A stretch of DNA of 62,420 bases, taken from the NCBI RefSeq assembly GCF_001650025.1, contig NZ_LVVY01000085.1:1-62420 (forward strand), in the 5' to 3' direction. The position numbers and the translations under genes were made by a program. This DNA comes from Devosia elaeis (lineage in GTDB: Bacteria > Pseudomonadota > Alphaproteobacteria > Rhizobiales > Devosiaceae). The notes beneath the pieces were generated by a model. It searched no databases and was not told the DNA's origin. It saw nothing but the letters and a program-made list of their open reading frames with translations. Shown piece after piece: positions 1 to 7,817 of this stretch (positions are counted from its first letter, which is position 1; every line of letters starts with the position of its first letter).

Positions 1-47
1 CGCCATCATCAAACAATCCACAGTTGCTTGACCCGAGGGGTCTGGAT

Positions 48-689
48 TCATCCCCGCCGCGCGGCCCGGACATGTCCCGTCGTGAACGCGGCATAGACGA
101 ATATTGGCAGCGTCAGCGCGTAAATGCCCACCAGGCTATAGAGCCAGGCGCCGATGATCGCGCCGGCCAGGAGGCCCAGCCAGATGGCCAGATGTTGTGC
201 CCAGCGCCAGGGCGGCACCTTGCCCTTGAGGGCCAGGGCGAGGTCCTGGCCGGCGACATAGAGCGTGCCGGTGACGAAGGTGGCGCCGAGGCGGACGGCG
301 CCGCGCATGGGCAGGATGGCGTTCTGTGCGCCGGCCGCGGCGGCGAGGACCAGCATGGACTGGCCCGGCGGATGGCCCAGGAGCACCAGCGCCAGTGCTC
401 CGGCCACGCCCAGGGTGACGCCGCCGCTGACGGTGGCCGGCCCCCAGCGCAGGTTGGAAAAGGCGAGCAGATTGCCCAGCACGCTGCCGATGAAGAACAG
501 CGCCACCAGCGACAGGGTGAGCCCGACCACCGGCCAGGCGCCATCGACCAGGGCGGCGCCGCCCTGGGTGGTATTGCCGCTCATGAAGGAGGTAAAGAAC
601 CCGCCCAGCTCGATGAAGCCGATGGCATCGACGAAACCGGCGGCGCCGGTGAGAACCATGCCGAGAACCAGATGGCGGGCAGGGGTCAT
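48..689 (-). CDS. DUF1275 (YoaK-type) integral membrane protein
   Basis: A 213-residue, very hydrophobic protein with about six membrane segments. The N-terminal pattern GxVDAIGFIELGGFFTSFMSGNTTQ is the hallmark of the DUF1275/YoaK family, whose members are usually 200-240 residues, so this one is full length. The molecular function of the family is not established. It is the outermost of a series of minus-strand genes and is separated by about 50 bp from the HIT gene upstream of it. The ATG lies at the position expected for the family, just before the first membrane segment. Family assignment is confident, function is not. Confidence 0.85.
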   Translation of the reverse strand: MTPARHLVLGMVLTGAAGFVDAIGFIELGGFFTSFMSGNTTQGGAALVDGAWPVVGLTLSLVALFFIGSVLGNLLAFSNLRWGPATVSGGVTLGVAGALALVLLGHPPGQSMLVLAAAAGAQNAILPMRGAVRLGATFVTGTLYVAGQDLALALKGKVPPWRWAQHLAIWLGLLAGAIIGAWLYSLVGIYALTLPIFVYAAFTTGHVRAARRG

Positions 690-743
690 GACGGAAGGGG
701 TCTTTCGGAAAGGGCGCCAACCATGTGCGGGGCCATGGACGGG

Positions 744-1160
744 CTAGAGCCGCGCGGCGATGTCTTGGGCGAGGGCGGCCAGTTCGGCATCGTCGGCCTT
801 GCCGCCGGCATGGGCGCCGAGGGGCACGCCCTCGTAGACGGGAATGACGTGGAAATGCAGGTGAAAGACGGTTTGCCCGGCCGGCGCCTCGTTGAACTGG
901 GCGAGGCGGATGCCATCGGCATTGGTGGCTGCCTTGACGGCGCGGGCGACCCTCTGCACCAGCGGCATGACGGCCGAGATCGCCGCCGGATCGGCATCGA
1001 GAAGGTTACGGGAGGGCGCCTTGGGCACGATGAGCGTATGGCCCTTCGATTGCGGGAAAATGTCCATCATCACCAGCGCATTGTCGTCCTCGTGAACCTT
1101 GTGGCAGGGCAGCTCGCCCTTGAGGATCTTGGCGAAGATATTGGTGGAATCGTAGGTCAT
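744..1160 (-). CDS. HIT-family (histidine triad) nucleotide-binding hydrolase
   Basis: 138 residues, the usual HIT length. The C-terminal half carries the histidine triad H100-L-H102-F-H104-V (HxHxHxx), which forms the phosphate-binding and catalytic site. The N-terminus DSTNIFAKILKGELPCHKVHED is typical of HinT-like proteins. HIT proteins hydrolyse AMP-lysine, adenosine phosphoramidates or dinucleoside polyphosphates; the exact substrate cannot be read here. A longer in-frame reading extends upstream, but it runs through a palindromic repeat, so the ATG at 1160 was chosen. The gene probably has its own promoter because the repeat lies between it and the next gene. Confidence 0.9.
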   Translation of the reverse strand: MTYDSTNIFAKILKGELPCHKVHEDDNALVMMDIFPQSKGHTLIVPKAPSRNLLDADPAAISAVMPLVQRVARAVKAATNADGIRLAQFNEAPAGQTVFHLHFHVIPVYEGVPLGAHAGGKADDAELAALAQDIAARL

Positions 1161-1184
1161 GATGCGGGGTCCCGATCCTGAGGT

Positions 1185-1271
1185 CGTCACCCTCGGGCTT
1201 GACCCGAGGGTTCTTTTTCTTTCTCTGGCATCGCAAGTGAAGAGCCCTCGGGTCAAGCCCGAGGGCGACGA
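1185..1271. repeat. Paired palindrome, CCCTCGGG family (copy 1)
   Basis: Two hairpins in inverted orientation separated by a spacer of about 30 nt. The left arm has the stem ACCCTCGGG with loop CTTGA and begins CGTC. The right arm has the stem GCCCTCGGG with loop TCAAG and ends GCGACGAG. The same unit recurs at about 27244, 27424, 34127, 38279 and 38639. Partial arms occur at 27-50 and 62380-62400, at both edges of the window. Confidence 0.85.
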
Positions 1272-1320
1272 GCGGTGAGAGAAATCGCTTCCTGGCGCAT
1301 GGCGAGGCGAAGCCTTTGCC

Positions 1321-2547
1321 TTACCGCTCCTGGCGCTCGCCTTTGCGGAACGGGGTGAAATTTTCCAGTAGCGCCTGTTCGCGTTCGACGGCGGGGCGCT
1401 CGTTTTCCAGATAATCGGCGACGGCGTGGCGGAGGCCCGGATGGGCGATCCAATGCACCGAATGGGTGGTGACGGGGGCATAGCCGCGCGCCAGCTTGTG
1501 CTCGCCCTGGGCGCCGGCCTCGACCACGTCGAGCTTGTGGGCGATGGCATAGTCGATGGCCTGGTAATAGCAGACCTCGAAATGCAGGAACGGCACGTCG
1601 CGAATGGCGCCCCAATTGCGGCCATAGAGCCGGTCCTTGCCGCGGAAATTGATGGCGCCGGCAATCGGCGTGTCCCCGTCATAGGCCAGCATCAGCACCA
1701 CGCTTTGCGCCATGTACTGGCCCAGGAGCGAGAAGAAGGCGCGGTTGAGATAGGGGCGGCCCCATTTGCGGGCGCCGGTATCCTCGTAGAAATCGAAGAA
1801 GGCGTCCCAATGGGCCTCGGTGATGTCGCGGCCCGAGAGCCAGCGGATCTTGATGCCATCGGCCAGGGCATCGCGGCGCTCGCGGCGGATGGTCTTGCGC
1901 TTTCGGGAGGAGAGATTGTCGAGGAAATCCTCGAAACTGGCATAGTTCTGATTGTGCCAGTGGAATTGCGTGTCCATGCGCCGCAGCCAGTCGAGCGAGC
2001 CTGCCAGCTCCGCCTCGGCTTCCGGCACGAAGGTGAGGTGGACCGAGGAGGCGTCATGCCGGCCGGCCAATTGCTGGGCGGTCTGCAACAGGGCCGCCTG
2101 GGCTTCGAGACTGCCCGAGGGGACGAGCAGCTTGGGGGCGGTGGCGGGCGTGAAGGGCACCGAGCCCTGCAGCTTGGGATAATAATGGCCGCCGGCCCGC
2201 TCCAGCGCATTGGCCCAGCCATGGTCGAAGACATATTCGCCCATGGAATGGGATTTGAGGAATAACGGCATCAGGCCGATCGGCTTTTCGTCCGCGTCGG
2301 CGAGGAGGATATGCTGGGCCTGCCAGCCGGTTTCGCCAATGGCGCAGCCGGATTCCTCGAGGGCGCGGAAAAAGCGGTGGTCGAGGAAGGGATTGTCGGG
2401 ATGCCCCTCGGTGCCGGGCGCGAGCCCGTTCCAGACCGCTTCCGGAATGGAGGCGGTGCTGGGATGGATGGTCGCGCTATAACCGGATGCGGGCACGGAA
2501 GGAGCCTTGAGAGGGGTGCGGTCGATATGGGGGCGCGGGGCCGCCAT
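1321..2547 (-). CDS. GNAT-fold acyltransferase, COG3146 (FemX/peptidogalycan-type) family
   Basis: A 408-residue soluble protein. The motifs NPFLDHRFFRALEESG near residue 50, LPLFLKSHSMGEYVFD, and LDNLSSRKRKTIRRERR near residue 210 match the COG3146 family of predicted N-acyltransferases with two GNAT folds. The C-terminal half (SVVLMLAYDGDTPIAGAINFRG, then HFEVCYYQAIDYAI and GAQGEHKLARGYAP) is the second acyltransferase domain. The substrate is unknown. It starts 12 bp after ridA and is probably co-transcribed with DUF3572-dinB-ridA. The ATG at 2547 is the most upstream good start; the first 25 residues are poorly conserved in style and could be leader. Confidence 0.85.
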   Translation of the reverse strand: MAAPRPHIDRTPLKAPSVPASGYSATIHPSTASIPEAVWNGLAPGTEGHPDNPFLDHRFFRALEESGCAIGETGWQAQHILLADADEKPIGLMPLFLKSHSMGEYVFDHGWANALERAGGHYYPKLQGSVPFTPATAPKLLVPSGSLEAQAALLQTAQQLAGRHDASSVHLTFVPEAEAELAGSLDWLRRMDTQFHWHNQNYASFEDFLDNLSSRKRKTIRRERRDALADGIKIRWLSGRDITEAHWDAFFDFYEDTGARKWGRPYLNRAFFSLLGQYMAQSVVLMLAYDGDTPIAGAINFRGKDRLYGRNWGAIRDVPFLHFEVCYYQAIDYAIAHKLDVVEAGAQGEHKLARGYAPVTTHSVHWIAHPGLRHAVADYLENERPAVEREQALLENFTPFRKGERQER

Positions 2548-2559
2548 ATCAAGCCGGCC

Positions 2560-3018
2560 TCAAACCTCGATGACGGCGTCGATCTCGACGGCGGCGCCAA
2601 GGGGCAGGGCGGCCACGCCGAAGGCGGCGCGGGCATGCTTGCCCTTGTCGCCGAGCACGCCGACAAAGAGATTGGAGGCGCCATTGGCCACCAGGTGCTG
2701 CTCGTTGAAATCGGGCGTCGAGGCGACGAGCACGGTGAGCTTGAGCACCTGCTTGATCTCATGCAGGGGAATGCCGGCCATGTGCACGATCTGGGCCATG
2801 ATGTTGACGGCGCAGAGCTCGGCGGCATTGCCGCCCTGGACGACGTTCATGTTGTCGCCCAGCCGGCCCTGGACCACGCCGCCCTCATTGCTGGAAATCT
2901 GCCCCGAGACATAGACGAGATTGCCCGAACGGGTGACGGGCACATAGCTGGCCACCGGCGCCTTGGGCGCAGGCAGTTCATAGCCATATTCGCGGAGCTT
3001 TTCGATCGGATCGTTCAT
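2560..3018 (-). CDS. RidA family protein (YjgF/YER057c/UK114)
   Basis: 152 residues, belonging to the longer RidA subfamily. SGNLVYVSGQ near residue 32, the LTVLVASTPDF strand, and ARAAFGVAALPLGAAVEIDAV at the C-terminus are RidA signatures. Arg130 sits where the catalytic arginine of imine deaminases lies, which suggests but does not prove 2-aminoacrylate or other imine hydrolysis. The start codon overlaps the dinB stop (ATGA, 3015-3018), so the two are translationally coupled. The gene product is probably cytosolic and trimeric, as known for the family. Confidence 0.88.
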   Translation of the reverse strand: MNDPIEKLREYGYELPAPKAPVASYVPVTRSGNLVYVSGQISSNEGGVVQGRLGDNMNVVQGGNAAELCAVNIMAQIVHMAGIPLHEIKQVLKLTVLVASTPDFNEQHLVANGASNLFVGVLGDKGKHARAAFGVAALPLGAAVEIDAVIEV

Positions 3019-4349
3019 CTGGTCTTGCCTTCGAGGTCTTCTGCTTCTTCTTCGGAAACCGGCGCCGATTCGGGGTCGGGCCGGGCGGTATAGAGCTTGC
3101 CGCGCACCAGGGCGGCGCGGCCGAAGCGGGTGCGGACGCGGTCCATGGCCCGCTCCGCCGCCGCGCGGCGTGCCACGAGCGGCTCCAGCAAATCCACCGG
3201 ATCGGTGCCGTCGGCCGCTTCGATGCCCGAAACGCCGATGCCGATCAGGCGGAACGCCGTGCCGTCCGCTTCGCGCTGCAACAGGCTGAGGCCCGTTTCG
3301 TAGAGCACATTGGCAAGCTGTGTCGGCATCATCAGGTGTCGGGCGCGCGTGCGCAACTTAAATCCGGCGCTCTTGAGCTTGAGCGTCACCGTGTCGCCCA
3401 CCACGTTCTTGGCCTTGAGCCGCTCGGACAGCCGCTCGCAGCACTTGAGCAATTGGGTGGACAGATCGTCGAGCCCCGCCAGGTCGTGGTTGAAGGTGGT
3501 TTCGGACGAAATGGTCTTCATCTCGCCGTCGATCGAGACGCGGCGGCTGTCGAGGCCCTGGGACAGCCGGGCGAGGCGCGCCCCCGATTCGCCATAGAGC
3601 CGCATCAGCCGCGCCGGGTCCTCCTGCTGGAGCTGGCCGATCGTGTGATAGCCGTCCTTTTTCAGCGTCTCGTAAAACACCTTGCCGACCCCGAAGATCA
3701 GGCTGATCGGTTTAGGCTCCAGAAAGGCAAGCGTCTCGGCCCGGCCGATCACCGCGAAGCCGCGTGGCTTGTCGAGGTCGGAGGCGACCTTGGCCAGGAA
3801 CTTGTTGTGGCTGAGCCCCACCGAAATGCTGACGCCGATCTCCTGCTCGATAGTGCGGGCAAAGCGGGCCAGGGCGAGGGCAGGGGGCGCCTTGTGCACG
3901 CGCTCGGTGCCGGTGAGATCGAGAAAGGCCTCGTCGATGGAAATGGGCTCGACCAGCGGGGTCAGCGCATCCATGTGGCGGCGGATCTGGCGGCTGACCT
4001 CGACATATTTGGCCATGTCCGGCTTGATGATCACCGCATCGGGGCAGAGCTCCCGCGCCTTGAACATGGGCATGGCCGAGCGGACGCCCGATTGGCGGGC
4101 GATGTAGCAACAGGTGGAGACGACGCCGCGCACGCCGCCGCCGATGATCAGCGGCTTGTCGCGCAGGCTGGGATCGTCGCGCTTTTCCACCGAGGCATAG
4201 AAGGCGTCGCAATCGACATGGGCGATGGAGAGGGCAAAGAGCTCGTCATGGCTCCTGAGGCGCGGCGAGCCGCAGCCCGGACAGCGGTTCGGCACGGCCG
4301 CGCTGGTCCCGGAGGTCAGGCAATCCCGGCAGAGCCAGTCCGCGTTCAT
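3015..4349 (-). CDS. dinB: DNA polymerase IV (DinB, Y family) with N-terminal zinc-ribbon-like motif
   Basis: 444 residues, against about 350 for the E. coli enzyme. Residues 7-26 hold two CxxC pairs (C7/C10 and C23/C26) that look like a zinc ribbon, seen in rhizobial DinB proteins. The polymerase starts at IAHVDCDAFYASVEKRDDP (first catalytic Asp). PISIDEAFLDLTGTERV carries the second acidic pair, followed by thumb helices near VGKVFYETLKKDGYHTIGQL and the little-finger domain. The C-terminal tail after residue 400 is acidic. Error-prone translesion synthesis is the expected role. The ATG lies one base after the DUF3572 stop, and the stop overlaps ridA. No obvious LexA box was seen upstream. 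Confidence 0.93.
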   Translation of the reverse strand: MNADWLCRDCLTSGTSAAVPNRCPGCGSPRLRSHDELFALSIAHVDCDAFYASVEKRDDPSLRDKPLIIGGGVRGVVSTCCYIARQSGVRSAMPMFKARELCPDAVIIKPDMAKYVEVSRQIRRHMDALTPLVEPISIDEAFLDLTGTERVHKAPPALALARFARTIEQEIGVSISVGLSHNKFLAKVASDLDKPRGFAVIGRAETLAFLEPKPISLIFGVGKVFYETLKKDGYHTIGQLQQEDPARLMRLYGESGARLARLSQGLDSRRVSIDGEMKTISSETTFNHDLAGLDDLSTQLLKCCERLSERLKAKNVVGDTVTLKLKSAGFKLRTRARHLMMPTQLANVLYETGLSLLQREADGTAFRLIGIGVSGIEAADGTDPVDLLEPLVARRAAAERAMDRVRTRFGRAALVRGKLYTARPDPESAPVSEEEAEDLEGKTR

Positions 4350-4350
4350 C

Positions 4351-4641
4351 TCACTCCACCCGGTTGAGCCTGTGCCAGACGCGCATGAAGGATTCCGGTG
4401 AAAACCCGCCATTGGCGCAGAGGGCGAGCAGAATCGCTTCATTTGCGGCAAAGTAGTCGATGAGGCCGTGCTGCAGACGCTGCGAGCCGACCGACGCGCG
4501 CAGGGCCTGGGGATCGAGGCCCGCATGCTGCATGAAGGCCAGGAGCTCCTCGGGATTTTCCGCGAGATAGCCCAGGCAGGCATCGGCAAGGGCGGAAACG
4601 TCCGGCGCGGCGCGGTCGGAAACGGGCAAGGCGGGCCTCAT
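4351..4641 (-). CDS. DUF3572 family protein
   Basis: A 96-residue, mostly helical protein: ALADACLGYLAENPEELLAFMQHAGLDPQALR, then QHGLIDYFAANEAILLALCANGGFSPESFMRVWHRLN. This is the pattern of DUF3572, a small alphaproteobacterial family usually encoded beside dinB, as here. Function is unknown. The ATG at 4641 follows a short divergent gap shared with divK. It is the first gene of the predicted DUF3572-dinB-ridA-acyltransferase operon. Confidence 0.82.
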   Translation of the reverse strand: MRPALPVSDRAAPDVSALADACLGYLAENPEELLAFMQHAGLDPQALRASVGSQRLQHGLIDYFAANEAILLALCANGGFSPESFMRVWHRLNRVE

Positions 4642-4779
4642 TTGGTGTTTTGTAACGGTTTCGATGCTAGCCGAAGTCGGGCCGGAAGCGAAGAATTTCA
4701 CGATGTCGAATACCCGACGCCGGGATGAAGACGAGCCGACGAGTGCCGGTGATGCAGGCCAGCGCCAAGCGAGGGAATT

Positions 4780-5151
4780 ATGCCCAAGACTGTGATGATC
4801 GTGGAAGACAACGAGCTCAACATGAAGCTCTTCAACGATCTGCTGGAATCGCGCGGCTACAACGTCATCCAGACCCGCAACGGCATGGAGGCGCTGGACC
4901 TGGCGCGCGCGCATATGCCGGACCTGATCCTGATGGATATCCAGCTTCCCGAGGTTTCGGGCCTGGTGGTGACCAAGTGGCTCAAGGATGACGAGCAGCT
5001 TGCCCATATCCCCGTGGTCGCGGTCACGGCCTTCGCCATGAAGGGCGACGAGGAGCGCATCCTGCAGGGCGGCTGCGAGGGCTATATCTCCAAACCGATC
5101 TCGGTGTCTCACTTTCTGGAAACCATTGCCCATTACATTGGGCCGGCCTGA
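4780..5151 (+). CDS. divK: Cell-cycle response regulator DivK
   Basis: A single-domain receiver of 123 residues. The acidic pocket is IVEDNELN (Glu9-Asp10), the phosphoacceptor is Asp53 in [13 protein letters not shown], and the switch residues are Thr in [13 protein letters not shown] and Lys in [19 protein letters not shown] at the C-terminus matches Caulobacter DivK. In that network, phospho-DivK acts through PleC, DivJ and DivL to control CckA and CtrA. It is followed by pleD after 94 bp, the gene order known in Caulobacter and rhizobia, so co-transcription is likely. Confidence 0.95.
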   Translation: MPKTVMIVEDNELNMKLFNDLLESRGYNVIQTRNGMEALDLARAHMPDLILMDIQLPEVSGLVVTKWLKDDEQLAHIPVVAVTAFAMKGDEERILQGGCEGYISKPISVSHFLETIAHYIGPA

Positions 5152-5245
5152 ATAATCATCCGGCGCGTCCTGCGCCGGCATTCGGGCGGGTTCGACGCCG
5201 GCATGGACGTGCCGGCGGGCCGGTGCGTTTCTCCGGGGTGGTGGT

Positions 5246-6616
5246 GTGACTGCGCGCGTTCTGATCGTCGATGACATTCCAACCAATGTTCGTCTGCTCG
5301 AGGCGCGCCTGACTGCCGAATATTACGAGGTGCTGAGCGCCGGCTCGGGTCCGGAGGCGCTGGCCATCTGCCAGGAGCAGGAAATCGACATCGTCCTGCT
5401 CGACGTGATGATGCCCGACATGGACGGTTTCGAAGTCTGCCGCCGGCTCAAGGCCAGCCCGAAGACGCATCATATCCCCGTGCTGATGATCACCGCGCTG
5501 GACCAGTCCTCCGACCGGGTGCAGGGACTGGAGGCCGGCGCCGACGATTTCCTCACCAAGCCGGTGGACGATACCCAGCTCATGGCGCGGGTGAAGAGCC
5601 TGGTGCGGCTGAAATCGCTGACCGACGAATTGCGCGCCCGCGCCATGACCGGCCAGCAGATCGCCATCGAGGATGCCCTGCACGCCATGGATGCGATCTC
5701 GGCCAGCGGCGGTTCGATCCTGATCGTGGACAGCGACGCGCGCCATGCCGAGCGTGTCAAATCCTACCTCACGCCCGAACACCAGGTCGATATCCTGCTC
5801 GAGCCGGCCGATGCCGTGTTCCAGGTCAGCGGGGCCAGCTATGATCTGGCTCTGGTGAGCATGAGCCTGGGCGATTTCGATCCGCTGCGGGTCTGCTCGC
5901 AAATCCGCACCGTTGAGCACACGCGCAACCTGCCTATCATCCTGATGGCCGATCCGGCCGACAAGCCGCGCGTGGTGCGGGCGCTGGATCTGGGCATCAA
6001 CGATTTCATCCATCGCCCGCTGGAGCGCAACGAATTGATGGCGCGGGTGCGCACGCAGATCCGCCGCCACCGCTATGCGCTGGAACTGCGCCAGAGCGTC
6101 AACAATACCATGGCCATGGCCGTTACCGACGCACTGACCGGGCTCTATAACCGCCGCTATTTCGAACGGCATCTCCATCTCATGCTGGGCAAGGCGCAGG
6201 AGCAGGGGCGGGACCTGGCGCTGATGATCCTCGATATCGATCACTTCAAGGCCGTCAACGACACCTATGGCCATGATATCGGCGACGCGGTGCTGCGCGA
6301 ATTTTCCGCGCGGCTGAAGCGCAATATCCGCGGCGTCGACCTGGCCTGCCGCTTCGGCGGCGAGGAATTCGTGGTGCTGATGCCCGATACCGATATCGGC
6401 CAGGCCGACATCGTCGCCGAGCGGGTGCGCCAATCCATTGCCGACAAGGGCTTCGAGGTGGGCACGCCCCGGCCGCTGGTGGTGACGGTATCGGTGGGGG
6501 TTTCGCTCAACGAAGGCCAGGCCGATACACCCGAAAGCATGGTCAAGCGCGCCGACATGGCCCTGTACCGGGCCAAGCGCCAGGGACGCAATCGCGTCAT
6601 TTTCGACGCGGCGTAA
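5246..6616 (+). CDS. pleD: Diguanylate cyclase response regulator PleD
   Basis: 456 residues in the order receiver, receiver, GGDEF. Receiver 1 has the acidic pair at residues 9-10, phosphoacceptor Asp53 in LLDVMMPDMDG and switch Lys in DDFLTKPVDD. Receiver 2 (about 155-275) is degenerate: a serine stands where the phosphoacceptor Asp should be (LALVSMSLGD), as expected of the adaptor domain. The cyclase has DALTGLYNRRYFE, LMILDIDHFKAVNDTYGHDIGD and an intact active loop GGEEF at 371-375. The inhibitory I-site RGVD is at 362-365, so the enzyme should make c-di-GMP and be product-inhibited. The start is GTG at 5246. Confidence 0.95.
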   Translation: MTARVLIVDDIPTNVRLLEARLTAEYYEVLSAGSGPEALAICQEQEIDIVLLDVMMPDMDGFEVCRRLKASPKTHHIPVLMITALDQSSDRVQGLEAGADDFLTKPVDDTQLMARVKSLVRLKSLTDELRARAMTGQQIAIEDALHAMDAISASGGSILIVDSDARHAERVKSYLTPEHQVDILLEPADAVFQVSGASYDLALVSMSLGDFDPLRVCSQIRTVEHTRNLPIILMADPADKPRVVRALDLGINDFIHRPLERNELMARVRTQIRRHRYALELRQSVNNTMAMAVTDALTGLYNRRYFERHLHLMLGKAQEQGRDLALMILDIDHFKAVNDTYGHDIGDAVLREFSARLKRNIRGVDLACRFGGEEFVVLMPDTDIGQADIVAERVRQSIADKGFEVGTPRPLVVTVSVGVSLNEGQADTPESMVKRADMALYRAKRQGRNRVIFDAA

Positions 6617-6690
6617 ACGGCCCGATCGGCCCGTTAGGGTTATCCGTTATAATTAACAAAGAGTTGTCGCGGCGTGGCGGCCGGAATTGC

Positions 6691-6719
6691 TTGGACTTTT
6701 GGCCGAGGCAGCGTAGGTT
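6691..6719 (+). promoter_or_regulatory. Predicted sigma-70 promoter for the candidate small RNA
   Basis: A -35 box TTGGAC (6691-6696), a 17-nt spacer, and a -10 box TAGGTT (6714-6719). Both boxes depart from consensus, but the spacing is ideal, and the predicted start (about 6726) lies just ahead of the hairpins. Inference from sequence only. Confidence 0.4.
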
Positions 6720-6726
6720 CCCTTTC

Positions 6727-6900
6727 ACTGGCCTTGGGATTTTTCCCAATAGGTCTCCGGTACCCTACGGCCATGTCTCAGGTCCGCCGCAACTCCTGAG
6801 TTCCCGTAGGGCGGCTGGTCCGGATGCGGACAGAGTGGCCTCTTCGACATGCCGCTCCGGACCAGCCACTCTTCATTCCTGGCCCCGGCACTGAGATTTA
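6727..6900 (+). ncRNA. Candidate structured small RNA, family unassigned
   Basis: Hairpin 1 pairs CCCTACGG (6763-6770) with CCGTAGGG (6804-6811), with an inner CTCAGG/CCTGAG helix (6777-6782/6795-6800). Hairpin 2 pairs GGCTGGTCCGG (6813-6823) with CCGGACCAGCC (6857-6867), all 11 bp perfect, and is extended by GCGG/CCGC inside. A small TTGGGA/TCCCAA hairpin lies at about 6734-6748. There is no reading frame of note and a plausible promoter sits upstream. I could not match it with confidence to SRP RNA, tmRNA or RNase P RNA; 6S RNA is possible. The ends are approximate. Confidence 0.45.
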
Positions 6901-7022
6901 CGCTTCTTCTCCATACGGAGCGTCACCCCAATACATATCGGTGGGTTGAGGAGCAGTGGAGCGCAAGCCGCGAGCGCGCCGGACCTGCGCCTGCTGTTGT
7001 GCAAATCATGTCCATCGGAACC

Positions 7023-7051
7023 GTCATCACCCGGCTTGTCCGGGTGATCCA
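7023..7051 (+). repeat. Left palindrome of the GIY-YIG unit
   Basis: The stem is ATCACCCGG/CCGGGTGAT with loop CTTGT (7026-7048), preceded by GTC and followed by CCA. The loop matches that of the left arm at 8446-8468, while the stem bases differ in a compensated way. Confidence 0.8.
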
Positions 7052-7070
7052 TTTTCGACATTCTCGGAGC

Positions 7071-7361
7071 ATGAAGGGTTATGTCTATATCCTCGCATCT
7101 AAGAAGAATGGCACGCTCTATACTGGCGTGACTTCGAATCCTTCGCGTCGGCTGCTTGAACATACTCGTGAACTGACGCCTGGATTCACCTCGCGCTATG
7201 GTGTGAAAACACTCGTCTGGCTGGAGGTTCACGACTTGGTCGTGAATGCGATCCGGCGGGAGAAGGCTATCAAGAAATATCCGCGCCAGTGGAAGATCAA
7301 TTTGATCGAGGCGGTCAATCCTGAATGGAAGGATTTGAGCGCCTGGCTTCTGGATACATGA
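7071..7361 (+). CDS. GIY-YIG nuclease family protein (small, single-domain)
   Basis: 96 residues, the length of the stand-alone GIY-YIG (UPF0213/YhbQ-like) family. The motif appears as GYVYIL at residues 3-8 and LYTGVT at 16-21, with the catalytic-region Arg in NPSRRLLEHT and a Lys-rich segment REKAIKKYPRQWKINLIEAVNPEWKDLS that is characteristic of the family. The second motif is YTG instead of YIG, a common variant. The ATG at 7071 lies 22 nt after the left palindrome, with GGAG unusually close upstream. A longer upstream frame to 6849 is not supported. GC content and codon choice are unlike its neighbours, suggesting transfer. Whether it cuts DNA is not known; its position between two palindromes suggests a role in spreading them. 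Confidence 0.85.
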   Translation: MKGYVYILASKKNGTLYTGVTSNPSRRLLEHTRELTPGFTSRYGVKTLVWLEVHDLVVNAIRREKAIKKYPRQWKINLIEAVNPEWKDLSAWLLDT

Positions 7362-7378
7362 CTGACGCCGGCCGCAAG

Positions 7379-7411
7379 TGGATTGCCCGGACAAGCCGGG
7401 CAATGACGATC
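7379..7411 (-). repeat. Right palindrome of the GIY-YIG unit
   Basis: The stem is ATTGCCCGG/CCGGGCAAT with loop ACAAG (7382-7404), followed by TGACGAT. It starts 18 nt after the GIY-YIG stop codon and is inverted relative to the left arm. Confidence 0.8.
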
Positions 7412-7481
7412 ACTATTTGGGATTACGCGAGATAGCACTATTTGGGATTATGCGAGATAGGGAGGCGGCAATGCCAAAAAC

Positions 7482-7509
7482 AAAACCCCGCAATCGCTTG
7501 CGGGGTTTT
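7482..7509 (-). terminator. Rho-independent terminator of rpmG
   Basis: A perfect 12-bp stem AAAACCCCGCAA/TTGCGGGGTTTT with a 4-nt loop. On the minus strand it is followed by a T-rich stretch and lies 25 bp past the rpmG stop. The A/T ends make it potentially bidirectional. Confidence 0.9.
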
Positions 7510-7534
7510 GTTCATTCTATCCGGGAAGGATCAA

Positions 7535-7702
7535 TTACTTGATCTTGGCTTCCTTGAATTCGACATGCTTGCGCACGACCGGGTCGTACTTCTTGAAGGC
7601 CAGCTTTTCGGTCTGGGTGCGGGCATTCTTCTTCGTCACGTAGAAAAAGCCGGTATCGGCCGTCGAGACGAGCTTGATCTTGATGGTGGCGGCCTTGGCC
7701 AT
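7535..7702 (-). CDS. rpmG: 50S ribosomal protein L33
   Basis: 55 residues starting [25 protein letters not shown] and ending [11 protein letters not shown], the typical proteobacterial L33. This type lacks the CxxC zinc pairs found in zinc-binding L33 paralogues. A reading five residues longer exists, but the MAKA start is the conserved one. It is a large-subunit protein near the E site. The gene is monocistronic, has a strong terminator, and is divergent from the DUF3052-like gene. Confidence 0.95.
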   Translation of the reverse strand: MAKAATIKIKLVSTADTGFFYVTKKNARTQTEKLAFKKYDPVVRKHVEFKEAKIK

Positions 7703-7817
7703 GATAGTGTCCTTCACAAAGCGAAAGGCGCTGCAAGCGGGGCAGCGCCGGAATTTGGGCGCAACCTACGGATTTGCGGCCCGTTGTCAAGTCGATAGCA
7801 TCGCCATGGAGCCCCCG

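Larger units (their letters stand above)
6617..7070. other. 454-bp gap with a candidate small RNA and left palindrome arm
   Basis: No convincing protein gene was found here. It holds, in order, a promoter-like sequence, two strong hairpins that form a candidate structured RNA (6763-6867), a less structured stretch rich in short inverted repeats to about 6950, and the left palindrome of the GIY-YIG unit at 7023-7051. Minus-strand readings across this gap and the GIY-YIG gene look like shadows. Confidence 0.6.
7023..7410 (+). mobile_element. Predicted GIY-YIG/palindrome unit: hairpin, nuclease gene, hairpin
   Basis: The left arm (GTC, then a hairpin at 7026-7048 with perfect 9-bp stem ATCACCCGG and loop CTTGT) and the right arm (hairpin at 7382-7404 with perfect 9-bp stem ATTGCCCGG and loop ACAAG, ending TGACGAT) are inverted relative to each other. 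They enclose the GIY-YIG gene with little extra sequence. At 8443-8516 the same arms flank only 19 nt. The gene's GC content is visibly lower than its neighbours'. That this is a mobile unit is an inference. Confidence 0.55.

Noticed and set aside
24..1181. A 385-residue plus-strand gene at the start of the window
   Set aside because: Antisense to the DUF1275 and HIT genes, both recognised by motif; composition typical of shadow frames.
6873..7403. A 176-residue minus-strand gene overlapping the GIY-YIG gene
   Set aside because: It reads through the right palindrome and antisense to a clear GIY-YIG domain; no family resemblance.
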